From an archaeon RBG_16_50_20 (GTDB lineage Archaea; Thermoproteota; Bathyarchaeia; 40CM-2-53-6), in NCBI GenBank assembly GCA_001768965.1, contig MEMY01000034.1:757-11109 (forward strand): a DNA stretch of 10,353 nt, in the 5' to 3' direction. Positions 1 through 6,883 of the stretch are shown piece by piece. Under the pieces are notes generated by a model. It saw only the letters and a list, made by a program, of their open reading frames with translations. It was not told the origin of the DNA and searched no databases. The number at the start of each line of letters is the position of its first letter. The first letter of the stretch is position 1. The position numbers were made by a program, and so were the translations under genes.

Positions 1-205
1 GCTCACAGCTGGCTATTCGTTATGGGCAGTGAAGCGCATCTTCTTCGGGCCATTGCCGGCTGAACTTAACAATGTCACCGAAGCTCCCTGGACGGTAACT
101 GGTCCCTTGCTTGTTCTTGGAATAACTTCTCTCATTATCGGAATCTATCCTGACATAGTGGAGCGCCTGCTGCTCCCTGCAATCAAGGCGATTTTGGGTG
201 CATAG
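1..205 (+). CDS. nuoM: NADH-quinone oxidoreductase subunit M-type, C-terminal end (partial, upstream copy)
   Basis: This is the 3' end of a gene that begins before the window. The frame starting at base 2 encodes 67 residues and stops at TAG 203-205. The visible piece begins LTAGYSLWAVKRIFFGPLP, ends a transmembrane helix, passes through a short polar loop and enters a last hydrophobic helix with GIYPDIVERLLLP. The AGYxLWxxKRxFFG segment followed by a final GIYP helix is the usual C-terminus of NuoM/MrpD-type antiporter subunits of complex I. It differs from the C-termini of the nuoL, nuoM and nuoN genes downstream, so it is a separate fourth member of the antiporter family in this cluster. 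The spacing to nuoL is 3 nt, which implies one operon. Only the last part is visible, so NuoM rather than MrpD/NuoN-like is a judgement from the AGYSLW/RIFFG pattern. Confidence 0.8.
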   Translation, partial: LTAGYSLWAVKRIFFGPLPAELNNVTEAPWTVTGPLLVLGITSLIIGIYPDIVERLLLPAIKAILGA

Positions 206-208
206 TGA

Positions 209-2305
209 ATGTACGAAACTCTAGGATGGCTCACTTGGATTTTCCCGTTCATCGGCGCTCTACTGACTCCACTCTTGGCCAAGGTCAATCCGAAGGTGAG
301 AGATTACGGTGCTGTCGCATTCTCATTCTTGGCCGCGCTCTCTGCCGGCCTGTTAATCCCACTGGCTCTGTCCGAACCCCCGCAGGATCTTCAGGTAGAC
401 TGGATTCCAAGCCTGAACATCAAAGCAGGGATCCTGCTTGATCCGCTCACCATCATAATGGTAAACGTGGTTTCATGGATCAGTTTCCTGATAATGGTCT
501 ACAGCCTGGCATACATGCATGGTGACGAAGGCCTCACGCGATACTGGTTCTTCATGAACTTCTTCATCGGCAACATGCTACTACTCGTCATGTCTGACAA
601 TCTTCTTCAACTATTCTTCGGTTGGGAAGGCGTCGGACTCTGCTCGTACGCGCTCATCGGTCACTGGTACAAAGATCCAGTCGACAAATGGGTTGGGACA
701 CTGGACCAGAAGTCCTTGAACGTTCCTATGGCCTACTCCCCAAGCCACGCAGGAATGAAGGCGCTGGTCGTCACGAGGATCGGAGACATTGGTCTCCTGA
801 TCGCGATTTTCATGATCTACGCTTACTCAGGCACCCTGAACTTCGTAGACCTCTCCAAAGATGTTTCCTGGGCGATACCACTAGGCCGAATGGGATTGCT
901 CATCCCGCTCGCTCTGCTCTTCTTCTGGGGACCGATTGGAAAATCTGCGCAGTTCCCGCTACATGAATGGCTACCTGACGCCATGGCCGGTCCCACATCA
1001 GTTTCAGCCTTAATCCACGCGGCGACAATGGTCACAGCAGGTGTCTATCTCGCCGCTAGAGCGGGACCCATGTTCTTCAATATCGTGATTGAGTTTGGAC
1101 GACCGACCTACTTCTTCGAAATAATTGCCTGGGTCGGAGCCTTCACAACTTTCGTGGCGGCATCTCAAGCCGTCGTTTCAAAGGAATTGAAGAAAATGCT
1201 GGCATATTCCACAGTCTCACAAATTGGCTATATGATGCTGGGAATTGGAGCAGGAGGGTTGGCGTCTGAATTCGTTACCGGTATGGCGGCTGGGATCTTC
1301 CATCTCATGACTCATGCTTTCTTCAAAGCTACAGCATTTTTGGCGGCGGGTGCCATCCTGCACGCCGTCGAGTCGAGGTTCATGGACGATATGGGCGGGC
1401 TACGAAACTCAATGAAGATTACCTTCGTATCAATGCTCATTGCGATGCTTGCACTTTCAGGTGTGCCCCCATTGAGCGGATTCTGGAGCAAAGACGCCGT
1501 AATCGCCGCTACCGTTCTTACCGGACAGTTGCCTCTGCTGCTCTTTGCCTGGGGGACTGTTGGTTTGACGGTTCTTTACAGTCTCAAAGCCCTCGGCCTC
1601 ATCTTCTTTGGGCCTCGCAGTGAGCACGTTAGGAAGCTAGAGGAGGAGGGACACCCAGTCCATGAGGCACCGCGACTAATGTGGGTCCCATATCTGATAC
1701 TAGCTATCGCCACAATTGTGATCGGCCTAGCTGGGCCTTATGTTGAGTCATACTTTACACACGCTCTCGCACTCACGACAACACCTGTGGCAGAAGCCGG
1801 TGCATCACTCAGCTCAACAGCCGAGGAGCAAGCTACGCTGATCGCAACCTCCGGGTCGCTAATCATGCTAGCCGTTGGCGGTTTCTTCGGTTACATGATT
1901 TACATCTCACGCAGACTGAAGCCAACATCCCTTATCGGCGAGAAAGGCTTCGCGCGGTCGATCTACAATTTTCTCTGGAACCGTTGGTATATCAATCCTG
2001 CATACTACAGAGTCTTTGTCTACGGGACCATCGCAGCAGCTGGTGCAGTGAAGCGTTGGATAGAGCTAGGCTTCTTCGACAAGATTAGCGGAGCAGTGGC
2101 TCAACTCTCGGTTGATGTCTCTAGGGGCGGACAAGGAATAGACTTGGGCGTCATAGACGCAACGATTAACGGAATTGCCTCGATAGGGCGCAGCTTCTCA
2201 TCAGCTCTTCGACGAATCCAAACCGGCGTCCCACAGGAATACGTCATGGTCTTTGCTCTGGGCCTATTCGCACTTGTCGTAGGAGTCCTATTCTTTCTGA
2301 TTTGA
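209..2305 (+). CDS. nuoL: NADH-quinone oxidoreductase subunit L (long form with extended lateral helix region)
   Basis: NuoL is the distal proton-translocating subunit of complex I, an integral membrane antiporter-like protein. The 698 residues carry the expected charged network: E140 in FFGWEGVG, K245 in GPIGKSAQFPLHEWLPDAM, H270 in ALIHAATMV, H365, H369 and K373 in HLMTHAFFKATAF, and K428 in FWSKDAV. These correspond to the E144, K229, H254, H334, H338, K342 and K399 positions of the E. coli protein. A C-terminal lateral-helix region follows, from about residue 570 to 673, ending in RRIQTG and a last membrane helix. The stretch from NRWYI (591-595) to QTG (671-673) is about 80 residues, where about 50-55 is usual, so roughly 25-30 residues are inserted near 619-646. 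The TM5-TM6 loop (about 154-182) is also longer than in bacteria. The ATG at 209 follows GGTG (197-200) by 8 nt. Confidence 0.96.
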   Translation: MYETLGWLTWIFPFIGALLTPLLAKVNPKVRDYGAVAFSFLAALSAGLLIPLALSEPPQDLQVDWIPSLNIKAGILLDPLTIIMVNVVSWISFLIMVYSLAYMHGDEGLTRYWFFMNFFIGNMLLLVMSDNLLQLFFGWEGVGLCSYALIGHWYKDPVDKWVGTLDQKSLNVPMAYSPSHAGMKALVVTRIGDIGLLIAIFMIYAYSGTLNFVDLSKDVSWAIPLGRMGLLIPLALLFFWGPIGKSAQFPLHEWLPDAMAGPTSVSALIHAATMVTAGVYLAARAGPMFFNIVIEFGRPTYFFEIIAWVGAFTTFVAASQAVVSKELKKMLAYSTVSQIGYMMLGIGAGGLASEFVTGMAAGIFHLMTHAFFKATAFLAAGAILHAVESRFMDDMGGLRNSMKITFVSMLIAMLALSGVPPLSGFWSKDAVIAATVLTGQLPLLLFAWGTVGLTVLYSLKALGLIFFGPRSEHVRKLEEEGHPVHEAPRLMWVPYLILAIATIVIGLAGPYVESYFTHALALTTTPVAEAGASLSSTAEEQATLIATSGSLIMLAVGGFFGYMIYISRRLKPTSLIGEKGFARSIYNFLWNRWYINPAYYRVFVYGTIAAAGAVKRWIELGFFDKISGAVAQLSVDVSRGGQGIDLGVIDATINGIASIGRSFSSALRRIQTGVPQEYVMVFALGLFALVVGVLFFLI

Positions 2306-2318
2306 GGAAGCAGAATTG
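2304..2318 (+). promoter_or_regulatory. Ribosome-binding site that sets a TTG start for nuoM
   Basis: GAGGAAG at 2304-2310 overlaps the nuoL stop codon (TGA 2303-2305) and lies 5 nt before TTG 2316-2318. No ATG in this frame lies near the expected N-terminus, and the TTG start gives MALLSILIFTPIIGS, a normal NuoM beginning. The placement suggests translational coupling of nuoM to nuoL. Confidence 0.7.
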
Positions 2319-3755
2319 GCTCTATTGTCGATTCTCATTTTCACACCGATAATCGGTTCTATCGTCGTCTACCTTGCTGGATTCGCGAGCGACAGGTTGT
2401 CGAAAGCATTGACAATCATCATTTCCGCCGCGACGATCGCAATCACGTTGTTCATCATCCTCACGTTCAACGTGGCCGCGGTAGGCTTTCAGCTTGTCGA
2501 GAAATACGATTGGGCCAGTGTCTTCGGCCTGACTTACACTGTGGGAATCGATGGAATCAGCGTACCGCTACTGATCATATCCTCAGTTCTTACGACCTTA
2601 TCAGCAGCAGGATCATGGGAGCAAATCAAAACAAGAGTCAAGGAATACAACGCCCTCCTACTTCTCTTCGAAGGGTCAATAATCGGAGTCTTCACTTCGC
2701 TGAACTTGATCGCTTTCTACGTTTTCTGGGAGCTGGTGCTTATCCCGATGTTCTTCTTCATCGGTGTCTGGGGTGGGCCTCGTAGGAAATACGCGGCAAT
2801 GAAGTTTCTGATAATGACACATGTAGGCAGCATTCTGATTCTGCTGAGCTTCTTGGCGTTGTACGTGCTCTCAACGCCACATAGCTTCGATTTCATGAAC
2901 CTAGTGAACCTTCGACTGCCTCTGACGATTCAGATTCTGATCTCCATAGGCTTCTTCATCGGCTTTGGAGTCAAACTACCAATAGTCCCCTTGCACACTT
3001 GGCTGCCGGACGCACACGTCGAGGCACCGGCTCCCATTAGTGTCCTACTCGCAGGGCTGCTACTGAAAATGGGTGCGTATGGTTTCATTCGCATGAATCT
3101 ATATCTAATGCCCGAAGCGTCGAAGTTCCTCGCCCCAGTATTCATCGGTTTTGGGCTGGTAACGATGTTCTATGGAGCTATCGTCGCCATGGTGCAACAG
3201 GACTTCAAAAGAATGATCGCGCTTACCAGCATCAACCACATGGGATACGTCCTGCTAGGCGCCTTCACGTTGACTACGCCGGGCATTAGCGGAGCGGTCT
3301 TCCAAATGTTCAATCACGCCAACGCGATCGGCGCCCTATTCCTAATGTCCGGAGTCATCCATGAACACATGGGAACAAGAACCATCCGCGAACTCCCAGG
3401 CTTAGGAAACGCAATGCCAAAAACGAGTTTTCTGCTCGTCTTGTCGTCACTGGCGGCGATGGGATTCCCAGGTTTCAGCAATTTCATCAGTGAATACACA
3501 GTGATCCTCGCCGGCATTTCTGTAAATCCCTTCTATGCCATAGCTGTACTCGTTCCAGGAATAACCGCCGGATATTTCATCTGGATGCTACGCAGAGTCT
3601 TGGCAACTCCTCAGGGCGTCATATTGAACAGAGAGGCTCCAACGTACATTCTGATTACGCTGGCAGTTTTCCTCGTCCCGCTGCTTATCTTCGGCTTATA
3701 CCCGGGACCGCTGCTTGGAATAATCATCCCAGCAGTCCAACTAATCCCGCACTAA
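2316..3755 (+). CDS. nuoM: NADH-quinone oxidoreductase subunit M (second NuoM of the locus)
   Basis: A full-length 479-residue proton-translocating complex I membrane subunit with about 14 predicted helices. Key residues are present: E139 in FWELVLIPMFF (E144 in E. coli NuoM), K220 in GVKLPIVPLHTWLPDAH, K251 in LLLKMGAYGF, H334 in FNHANAIGALF, and E393 in FISEYTVILAG (E. coli E407). The signatures LPDAHVEAPAPISVLLAG and GFPGFSNFISE are characteristic of NuoM. The TM11 region reads NHANAIGALF in place of the common SHGL-type sequence, a small oddity that may mark the paralogue. The start is TTG, supported by GAGGAAG 5 nt upstream, and the gene begins 10 nt after nuoL. It ends at TAA 3753-3755, just before overlapping hairpins and a converging gene, so it is the last gene of this plus-strand transcript. 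Confidence 0.95.
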   Translation: MALLSILIFTPIIGSIVVYLAGFASDRLSKALTIIISAATIAITLFIILTFNVAAVGFQLVEKYDWASVFGLTYTVGIDGISVPLLIISSVLTTLSAAGSWEQIKTRVKEYNALLLLFEGSIIGVFTSLNLIAFYVFWELVLIPMFFFIGVWGGPRRKYAAMKFLIMTHVGSILILLSFLALYVLSTPHSFDFMNLVNLRLPLTIQILISIGFFIGFGVKLPIVPLHTWLPDAHVEAPAPISVLLAGLLLKMGAYGFIRMNLYLMPEASKFLAPVFIGFGLVTMFYGAIVAMVQQDFKRMIALTSINHMGYVLLGAFTLTTPGISGAVFQMFNHANAIGALFLMSGVIHEHMGTRTIRELPGLGNAMPKTSFLLVLSSLAAMGFPGFSNFISEYTVILAGISVNPFYAIAVLVPGITAGYFIWMLRRVLATPQGVILNREAPTYILITLAVFLVPLLIFGLYPGPLLGIIIPAVQLIPH

Positions 3756-3763
3756 CGAGGGTG

Positions 3764-3803
3764 CCTCAACAAGCTCTTGAGGGTGGCGGACACCCTAGTT
3801 TTC
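3764..3803. terminator. Two overlapping, mutually exclusive hairpins between convergent genes, followed by a short T run
   Basis: CCTCAA (3764-3769) pairs with TTGAGG (3777-3782) across a 7-nt loop. AGGGTG (3780-3785) pairs with CACCCT (3791-3796) across GCGGA. The two stems share 3780-3782, so they cannot both form fully, and TTTT (3799-3802) follows the second. The element begins 9 nt after the nuoM stop. It is a likely end-of-transcript structure for nuoL-nuoM and may also act on the opposing transcript. Archaeal termination depends mainly on T runs, so the hairpins might instead be mRNA-end stabilisers. Confidence 0.45.
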
Positions 3804-3889
3804 CCAGATTCTCGAATATGGACTCTGACGAGTACATTCGATTCCGGTAAGGCACAGCTCGCCACCAGAACCTGGGCGGTCCACTGAAA

Positions 3890-4354
3890 CTACCCCTTCT
3901 CCACCATCTGCCCTAGGAGATCTTTCAGTTCGACAAGAAGCGCTGTCTGTGAGCGGGTCTCTAAGTTCTCAGCAAACTCGGGCGGCGTTGGGATGGATTT
4001 TCCATGCCATCCCGGACCATACGCATACGACGATACTGAATTGACCACTGCTGCATAGAACAACTCGTGGAGAGACGGATTAGGGGAATCCGCGTAAGCG
4101 TCTCCCTCGAACTCAAGCGTGAAAACAAGCCCTTCATTCTGCTTCCCGAGAATGGAATAGTGCAGATGTAACTTCGCAGCGAACTCAATCGCGTACCGAT
4201 CATCTTCTTCTCTTGCTATGAAGTGCAATACCTTCGCGTAAGGAGACCTAAGCTGATACGCCAGTCTCTCGGCTAGCTCACTCAGCGCCTTGGTTACAGC
4301 TGCCAGTCGTTTCGTTTGGAGAGCGTCTTGAAGGTTGTTCAGCATGTTCCTCAT
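3890..4354 (-). CDS. Unrecognised 154-residue protein, last gene of the ATP synthase cassette
   Basis: I do not recognise this protein. It reads 154 residues from ATG 4354 to TAG 3890-3892. There is no signal peptide or membrane helix. The N-terminal third (about 1-45) looks helical and mildly amphipathic (LQDALQTKRLAAVTKALSEL), the middle (about 42-85) alternates charged and hydrophobic residues as in strands (HLHYSILG, LVFTLEFEGD), and the C-terminus returns to helix (ALLVELKDLLGQMVEKG). A second ATG at 4345 is also possible; neither has a strong ribosome-binding site. It follows atpK by 61 nt on the same strand, so it is probably co-transcribed with the ATP synthase genes. It does not resemble subunits F, D or I. 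The long clean frame and the position support a real gene; the role is unknown. Confidence 0.75.
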   Translation of the reverse strand: MRNMLNNLQDALQTKRLAAVTKALSELAERLAYQLRSPYAKVLHFIAREEDDRYAIEFAAKLHLHYSILGKQNEGLVFTLEFEGDAYADSPNPSLHELFYAAVVNSVSSYAYGPGWHGKSIPTPPEFAENLETRSQTALLVELKDLLGQMVEKG

Positions 4355-4415
4355 GGTTTGCGCTCAGCGTTCTACGCCTTAGAAACCGAGTCAGTTGCTG
4401 GGCGCTTTGGTCCTG

Positions 4416-4757
4416 TTAGATTCTAGAGTATATGATGAAGAACATCGCCAAACCGTAGATTGCGATCGCTTCTATGAGCACCACGAACAGGAGCGTTCTG
4501 CCGAGCATCTCAGGCTTTTCCGCTATGGCTCCGATGGCCGCGGCGCTAGCGGTGCCTAAACCAATGCCTGCACCGCACGACGCGAGCCCGGCAGCAATTC
4601 CTGCACCCACCAGAAAGAGTCCCTTATCGCTTGCAGCAGGAGCTTGTTGTTCCTGCGCAGGCGCTTGCGAAAACACGTACACGACCATCGTTGAAATCGT
4701 TATGACGCCAATGGCCATCAACAGGAAGCTCAGAATTAGCTGATGTTTCGGCTTCAT
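4416..4757 (-). CDS. atpK: A-type ATP synthase proteolipid subunit K (c-ring)
   Basis: Forms the membrane rotor ring that carries ions through the A-type ATP synthase. The 113 residues begin with a hydrophobic leader (about 7-28), an Ala/Gln/Pro-rich spacer (31-43, APAQEQQAPAA), then the rotor hairpin. Helix 1 (about 46-72) has the glycine-rich GAGIGLGTASAAAIGAIAEKP pattern, and helix 2 (about 86-111) contains the ion-binding carboxylate E96 in FVVLIEAIAIYGL. There is one hairpin and one carboxylate, unlike the multi-hairpin K subunits of some methanogens. No Na+-site residues are obvious to me, which fits H+ but does not prove it. ATG 4757 follows GAGG by 4 nt. The gene lies 64 nt downstream of atpC and appears to have its own TATA-like element. 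Confidence 0.95.
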   Translation of the reverse strand: MKPKHQLILSFLLMAIGVITISTMVVYVFSQAPAQEQQAPAASDKGLFLVGAGIAAGLASCGAGIGLGTASAAAIGAIAEKPEMLGRTLLFVVLIEAIAIYGLAMFFIIYSRI

Positions 4758-4815
4758 TGTTCCTCAGCACCTTTCCGTGCGCTAACATCCAAGAATGCCA
4801 TTATAATTCTTTCCG
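4758..4815 (-). promoter_or_regulatory. Candidate BRE/TATA promoter and ribosome-binding site in front of atpK
   Basis: In the atpC-atpK gap the minus strand reads GGAAAGAATTATAATGGC. This is a purine-rich BRE-like block followed by an A/T box at about 4801-4808, the clearest A/T island in an otherwise balanced region. Transcription would start about 25 nt downstream, leaving a leader of about 20 nt with AAGGTG and GAGG before the ATG at 4757. This would allow extra proteolipid expression within the operon. Assigned by pattern only. Confidence 0.5.
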
Positions 4816-4821
4816 AAGGAC

Positions 4822-5847
4822 TCAGGACCCGCGCAGAACCAGAGATCCGAGTACGCGTTCCATCGGTACGTTGTTGGCCTTCCCGTTGATGATTGCGAAT
4901 AGGTCGTGTAACTCGTAGTTCTTCAGAATGAGAAGCGCTAAGGCCAAGCCAACGTTGAAGGGCGAGCCGGCAAAGGCGTTGAGGCAACTTCTGACATGGC
5001 TCCGGTTCAGTGCGCGTTCGACACTTGCTGCACTTCCATCGCTTATTGTCGGGCCTTCGAAGGCCTTCGCATAAGGTGTCTTTTCGAGCACCCGCATCAG
5101 GTTTTGAATGTTCGTACTCTCCACCAGCTCGGTCAGGCTGTGACCGAGCCCATAATTCACGGGGATCAAGAACTCGGAGGCTGACCTGGCATCGAGTCCC
5201 ATCAGCCGTGCGCGAAATGCGAGCATGATATTGAGATGATCAATCAGCTCTCCGATCAGGCCTCGCGCTGACTGAGCATCCAAGGGGTCGGGAAGGTGCG
5301 TCGCGCTCCAAAGCTTGGTGTAATGGTATTGATCGATGGCGAATACTGCGCCCATTGCGCTCCGTTCGCCTGTGAGCTTAGGAATAATGTGGTGCCTTAA
5401 TGCGTCATCATCGATCAGATCTACGACCCTGTTCGGGTTACGCGCCTCAATCAGCTCTTTGCAACGTTCTAGCGTGAATTTGCCCGCTGGAACCACGTGC
5501 CTGAGTGCTTCGTCAGGTTCAACTTGATCAGCGATCGATCTCAGGATCTCCTTGACGCAGTTAAGCTCATAGCTCGCGGAAAAGAGCCTGATAAGGGCTC
5601 GTGAATCGTGTGGTGCGTACGCGGCGAGTCGCCGGGAAAGCTCGACTACCCTCTCGATCAGAAAGGTTTCCACTGCGTTCAGGTCCGATCCTTCAGTGTA
5701 CGTGATGCGCCCGCCTGTCAAAGACCCTATGATTTCGTGGAGGGAGCCTGATTCAATGAGTCTTTCAATTTGGCTGGGTCGGATCAGTTCGGCTTTGAAG
5801 GAACGGACAGCCGCGGCTAGCTCGGCGTATCTTCCTGCACCGGTCAT
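4822..5847 (-). CDS. atpC: A-type ATP synthase subunit C (AC39/subunit d family, central-stalk socket)
   Basis: A 341-residue, largely helical soluble protein with no membrane segments. It belongs to the V-ATPase subunit d/AC39 family, which couples the central stalk (D/F) to the proteolipid ring. Supporting features are the family length (about 330-360), the three repeated helical bundles, and local patterns such as RLFSASYELNCVKEILRS (about 87-104) and LIGELIDHLNIMLAFRARLMGLD (about 197-219), followed by NAFAGSPFNVGLALALLILKN-like helices near the C-terminus that fit the AC39 NLR-containing repeats. ATG 5847 lies 26 nt after the atpE stop. It sits between atpE and atpK, which fits the assignment. 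The family is divergent, so part of the confidence comes from context. Confidence 0.88.
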   Translation of the reverse strand: MTGAGRYAELAAAVRSFKAELIRPSQIERLIESGSLHEIIGSLTGGRITYTEGSDLNAVETFLIERVVELSRRLAAYAPHDSRALIRLFSASYELNCVKEILRSIADQVEPDEALRHVVPAGKFTLERCKELIEARNPNRVVDLIDDDALRHHIIPKLTGERSAMGAVFAIDQYHYTKLWSATHLPDPLDAQSARGLIGELIDHLNIMLAFRARLMGLDARSASEFLIPVNYGLGHSLTELVESTNIQNLMRVLEKTPYAKAFEGPTISDGSAASVERALNRSHVRSCLNAFAGSPFNVGLALALLILKNYELHDLFAIINGKANNVPMERVLGSLVLRGS

Positions 5848-5873
5848 TGGTTGCTATGGCTCACTGAGAATTC

Positions 5874-6491
5874 CTATTGGCCAAAGAGAATCTTTCCCGC
5901 TTCGACAAGCAGCTTCGATTCCAAAGCATCCAATCTCTGGTCCAAGGTACTCATAATTCGTGTTCTTCCGTCAGTACTCGAAATGACTGCTCCACCCGCG
6001 GTTTCAATGGGTTCTTTCGACCATTCAATTTTCACCGTTCTGTCAAGCTTCTTCCCGATATCGCGCTCCATCTTGACTCTGTCTATCCGCTTAAGATCAG
6101 TACCATTCAGATGAACAACCACGGTCTCTAAACCGATTTCGCGAACACCGTTTTCGACTAGATCAGCCAGGTAGGGGGTGTACTTGCCCTCGTCTTTAAC
6201 GACATCCATAATGCGTTTTCTCGCTTGTTCCAGAACCTCGTTTAGAATCTTGCTTTTCTCGACTTGCTCTTGGATTTTCAGCTTGTGGCGGGTTTCGCTC
6301 ATTTGACGGCGTTTGACACCTTCCGCTTCAGCTCTGGCGGAGCTGACCAGGTCCTCAGCCTCTCTCCCAGAATGGGTTTTTGCCTCTTCTAGCGCCTTGT
6401 AAGTTTCGACCTCCGCTTCGCTAACGATGACTTGCGCCTTTTGTTTCGCTGCGCTAAGTATGTCTTCAGTGAACTTGCTTGTTTCTGACAT
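5874..6491 (-). CDS. atpE: A-type ATP synthase subunit E (peripheral stalk)
   Basis: A 205-residue soluble peripheral-stalk subunit that pairs with subunit H to hold the catalytic head against the membrane stator. Residues 1-95 form a long charged coiled coil rich in Ala, Glu and Lys. Residues about 100-205 form the globular head-binding domain with the family signature TAGGAVISSTDGRTRIMSTL, then a helix ending KILFGQ, the usual LFG-type terminus. The length fits the family. The start ATG (6491-6489) shares one base with the atpH stop TAA (TAATG), which suggests translational coupling and matched amounts of E and H. Confidence 0.95.
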   Translation of the reverse strand: MSETSKFTEDILSAAKQKAQVIVSEAEVETYKALEEAKTHSGREAEDLVSSARAEAEGVKRRQMSETRHKLKIQEQVEKSKILNEVLEQARKRIMDVVKDEGKYTPYLADLVENGVREIGLETVVVHLNGTDLKRIDRVKMERDIGKKLDRTVKIEWSKEPIETAGGAVISSTDGRTRIMSTLDQRLDALESKLLVEAGKILFGQ

Positions 6492-6814
6492 TAGGCCTTC
6501 AACCCCAGGACTGCTTCGACTACTTTAGTCACTGCTTGGTCTTTTCTTGTCGAGGCACGAGTGAGAATTTGTCGCGTGTCATTCTCAGCTTCCTTCTCGT
6601 AGGCTGCTGCCTCAGCTTTGCCTTTCTGTTCGCCCTCTTCCACCAGAGTAGCCGCCTCCTTTCTAGCTGTGCGGAGCATATCTTCTCGCTGTTCTTGGAT
6701 CATGGAGTCCAGCCGCTTTCGGATCTCTGAAGCCCTGTTCTGAGCCTCTTCGAGAATTTTGGCGGCTTCCTTTTCCGCATTGACAATTATCTTGATTGTT
6801 TCAATTCCTGACAT
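6491..6814 (-). CDS. atpH: A-type ATP synthase subunit H/G (peripheral-stalk coiled coil)
   Basis: A 107-residue, almost wholly coiled-coil protein (Ala/Glu/Lys/Arg-rich with regular hydrophobic spacing) beginning MSGIETIKIIVNAEKEAAK. This matches the H (G) subunit that forms the peripheral stalk with subunit E, encoded directly downstream. The frame extends to a TTG at 6844, but I chose ATG 6814: GTGAG lies 6 nt before it, and the 10 extra residues (RLPETCEQR and neighbours) do not look like an H N-terminus. The overlap with atpE (TAATG) places it first in the operon. Identification rests on coiled-coil character, size and position, because H sequences are poorly conserved. Confidence 0.87.
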   Translation of the reverse strand: MSGIETIKIIVNAEKEAAKILEEAQNRASEIRKRLDSMIQEQREDMLRTARKEAATLVEEGEQKGKAEAAAYEKEAENDTRQILTRASTRKDQAVTKVVEAVLGLKA

Positions 6815-6883
6815 GCGTTGCTCACAAGTTTCCGGAAGTCGCAATGAGACTCGGGGTCGGCAAGAAAAACGTTTGCTCTCTCT

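Noticed and set aside
4474..4743. An 89-residue plus-strand frame opposite atpK
   Set aside because: Antisense shadow of the Gly/Ala-rich proteolipid; its Ala/Pro-rich composition is explained by the complementary codons.
6815..6844. TTG 6844 as start of atpH
   Set aside because: The added ten residues do not resemble an H-subunit N-terminus, and ATG 6814 has GTGAG at a suitable distance.
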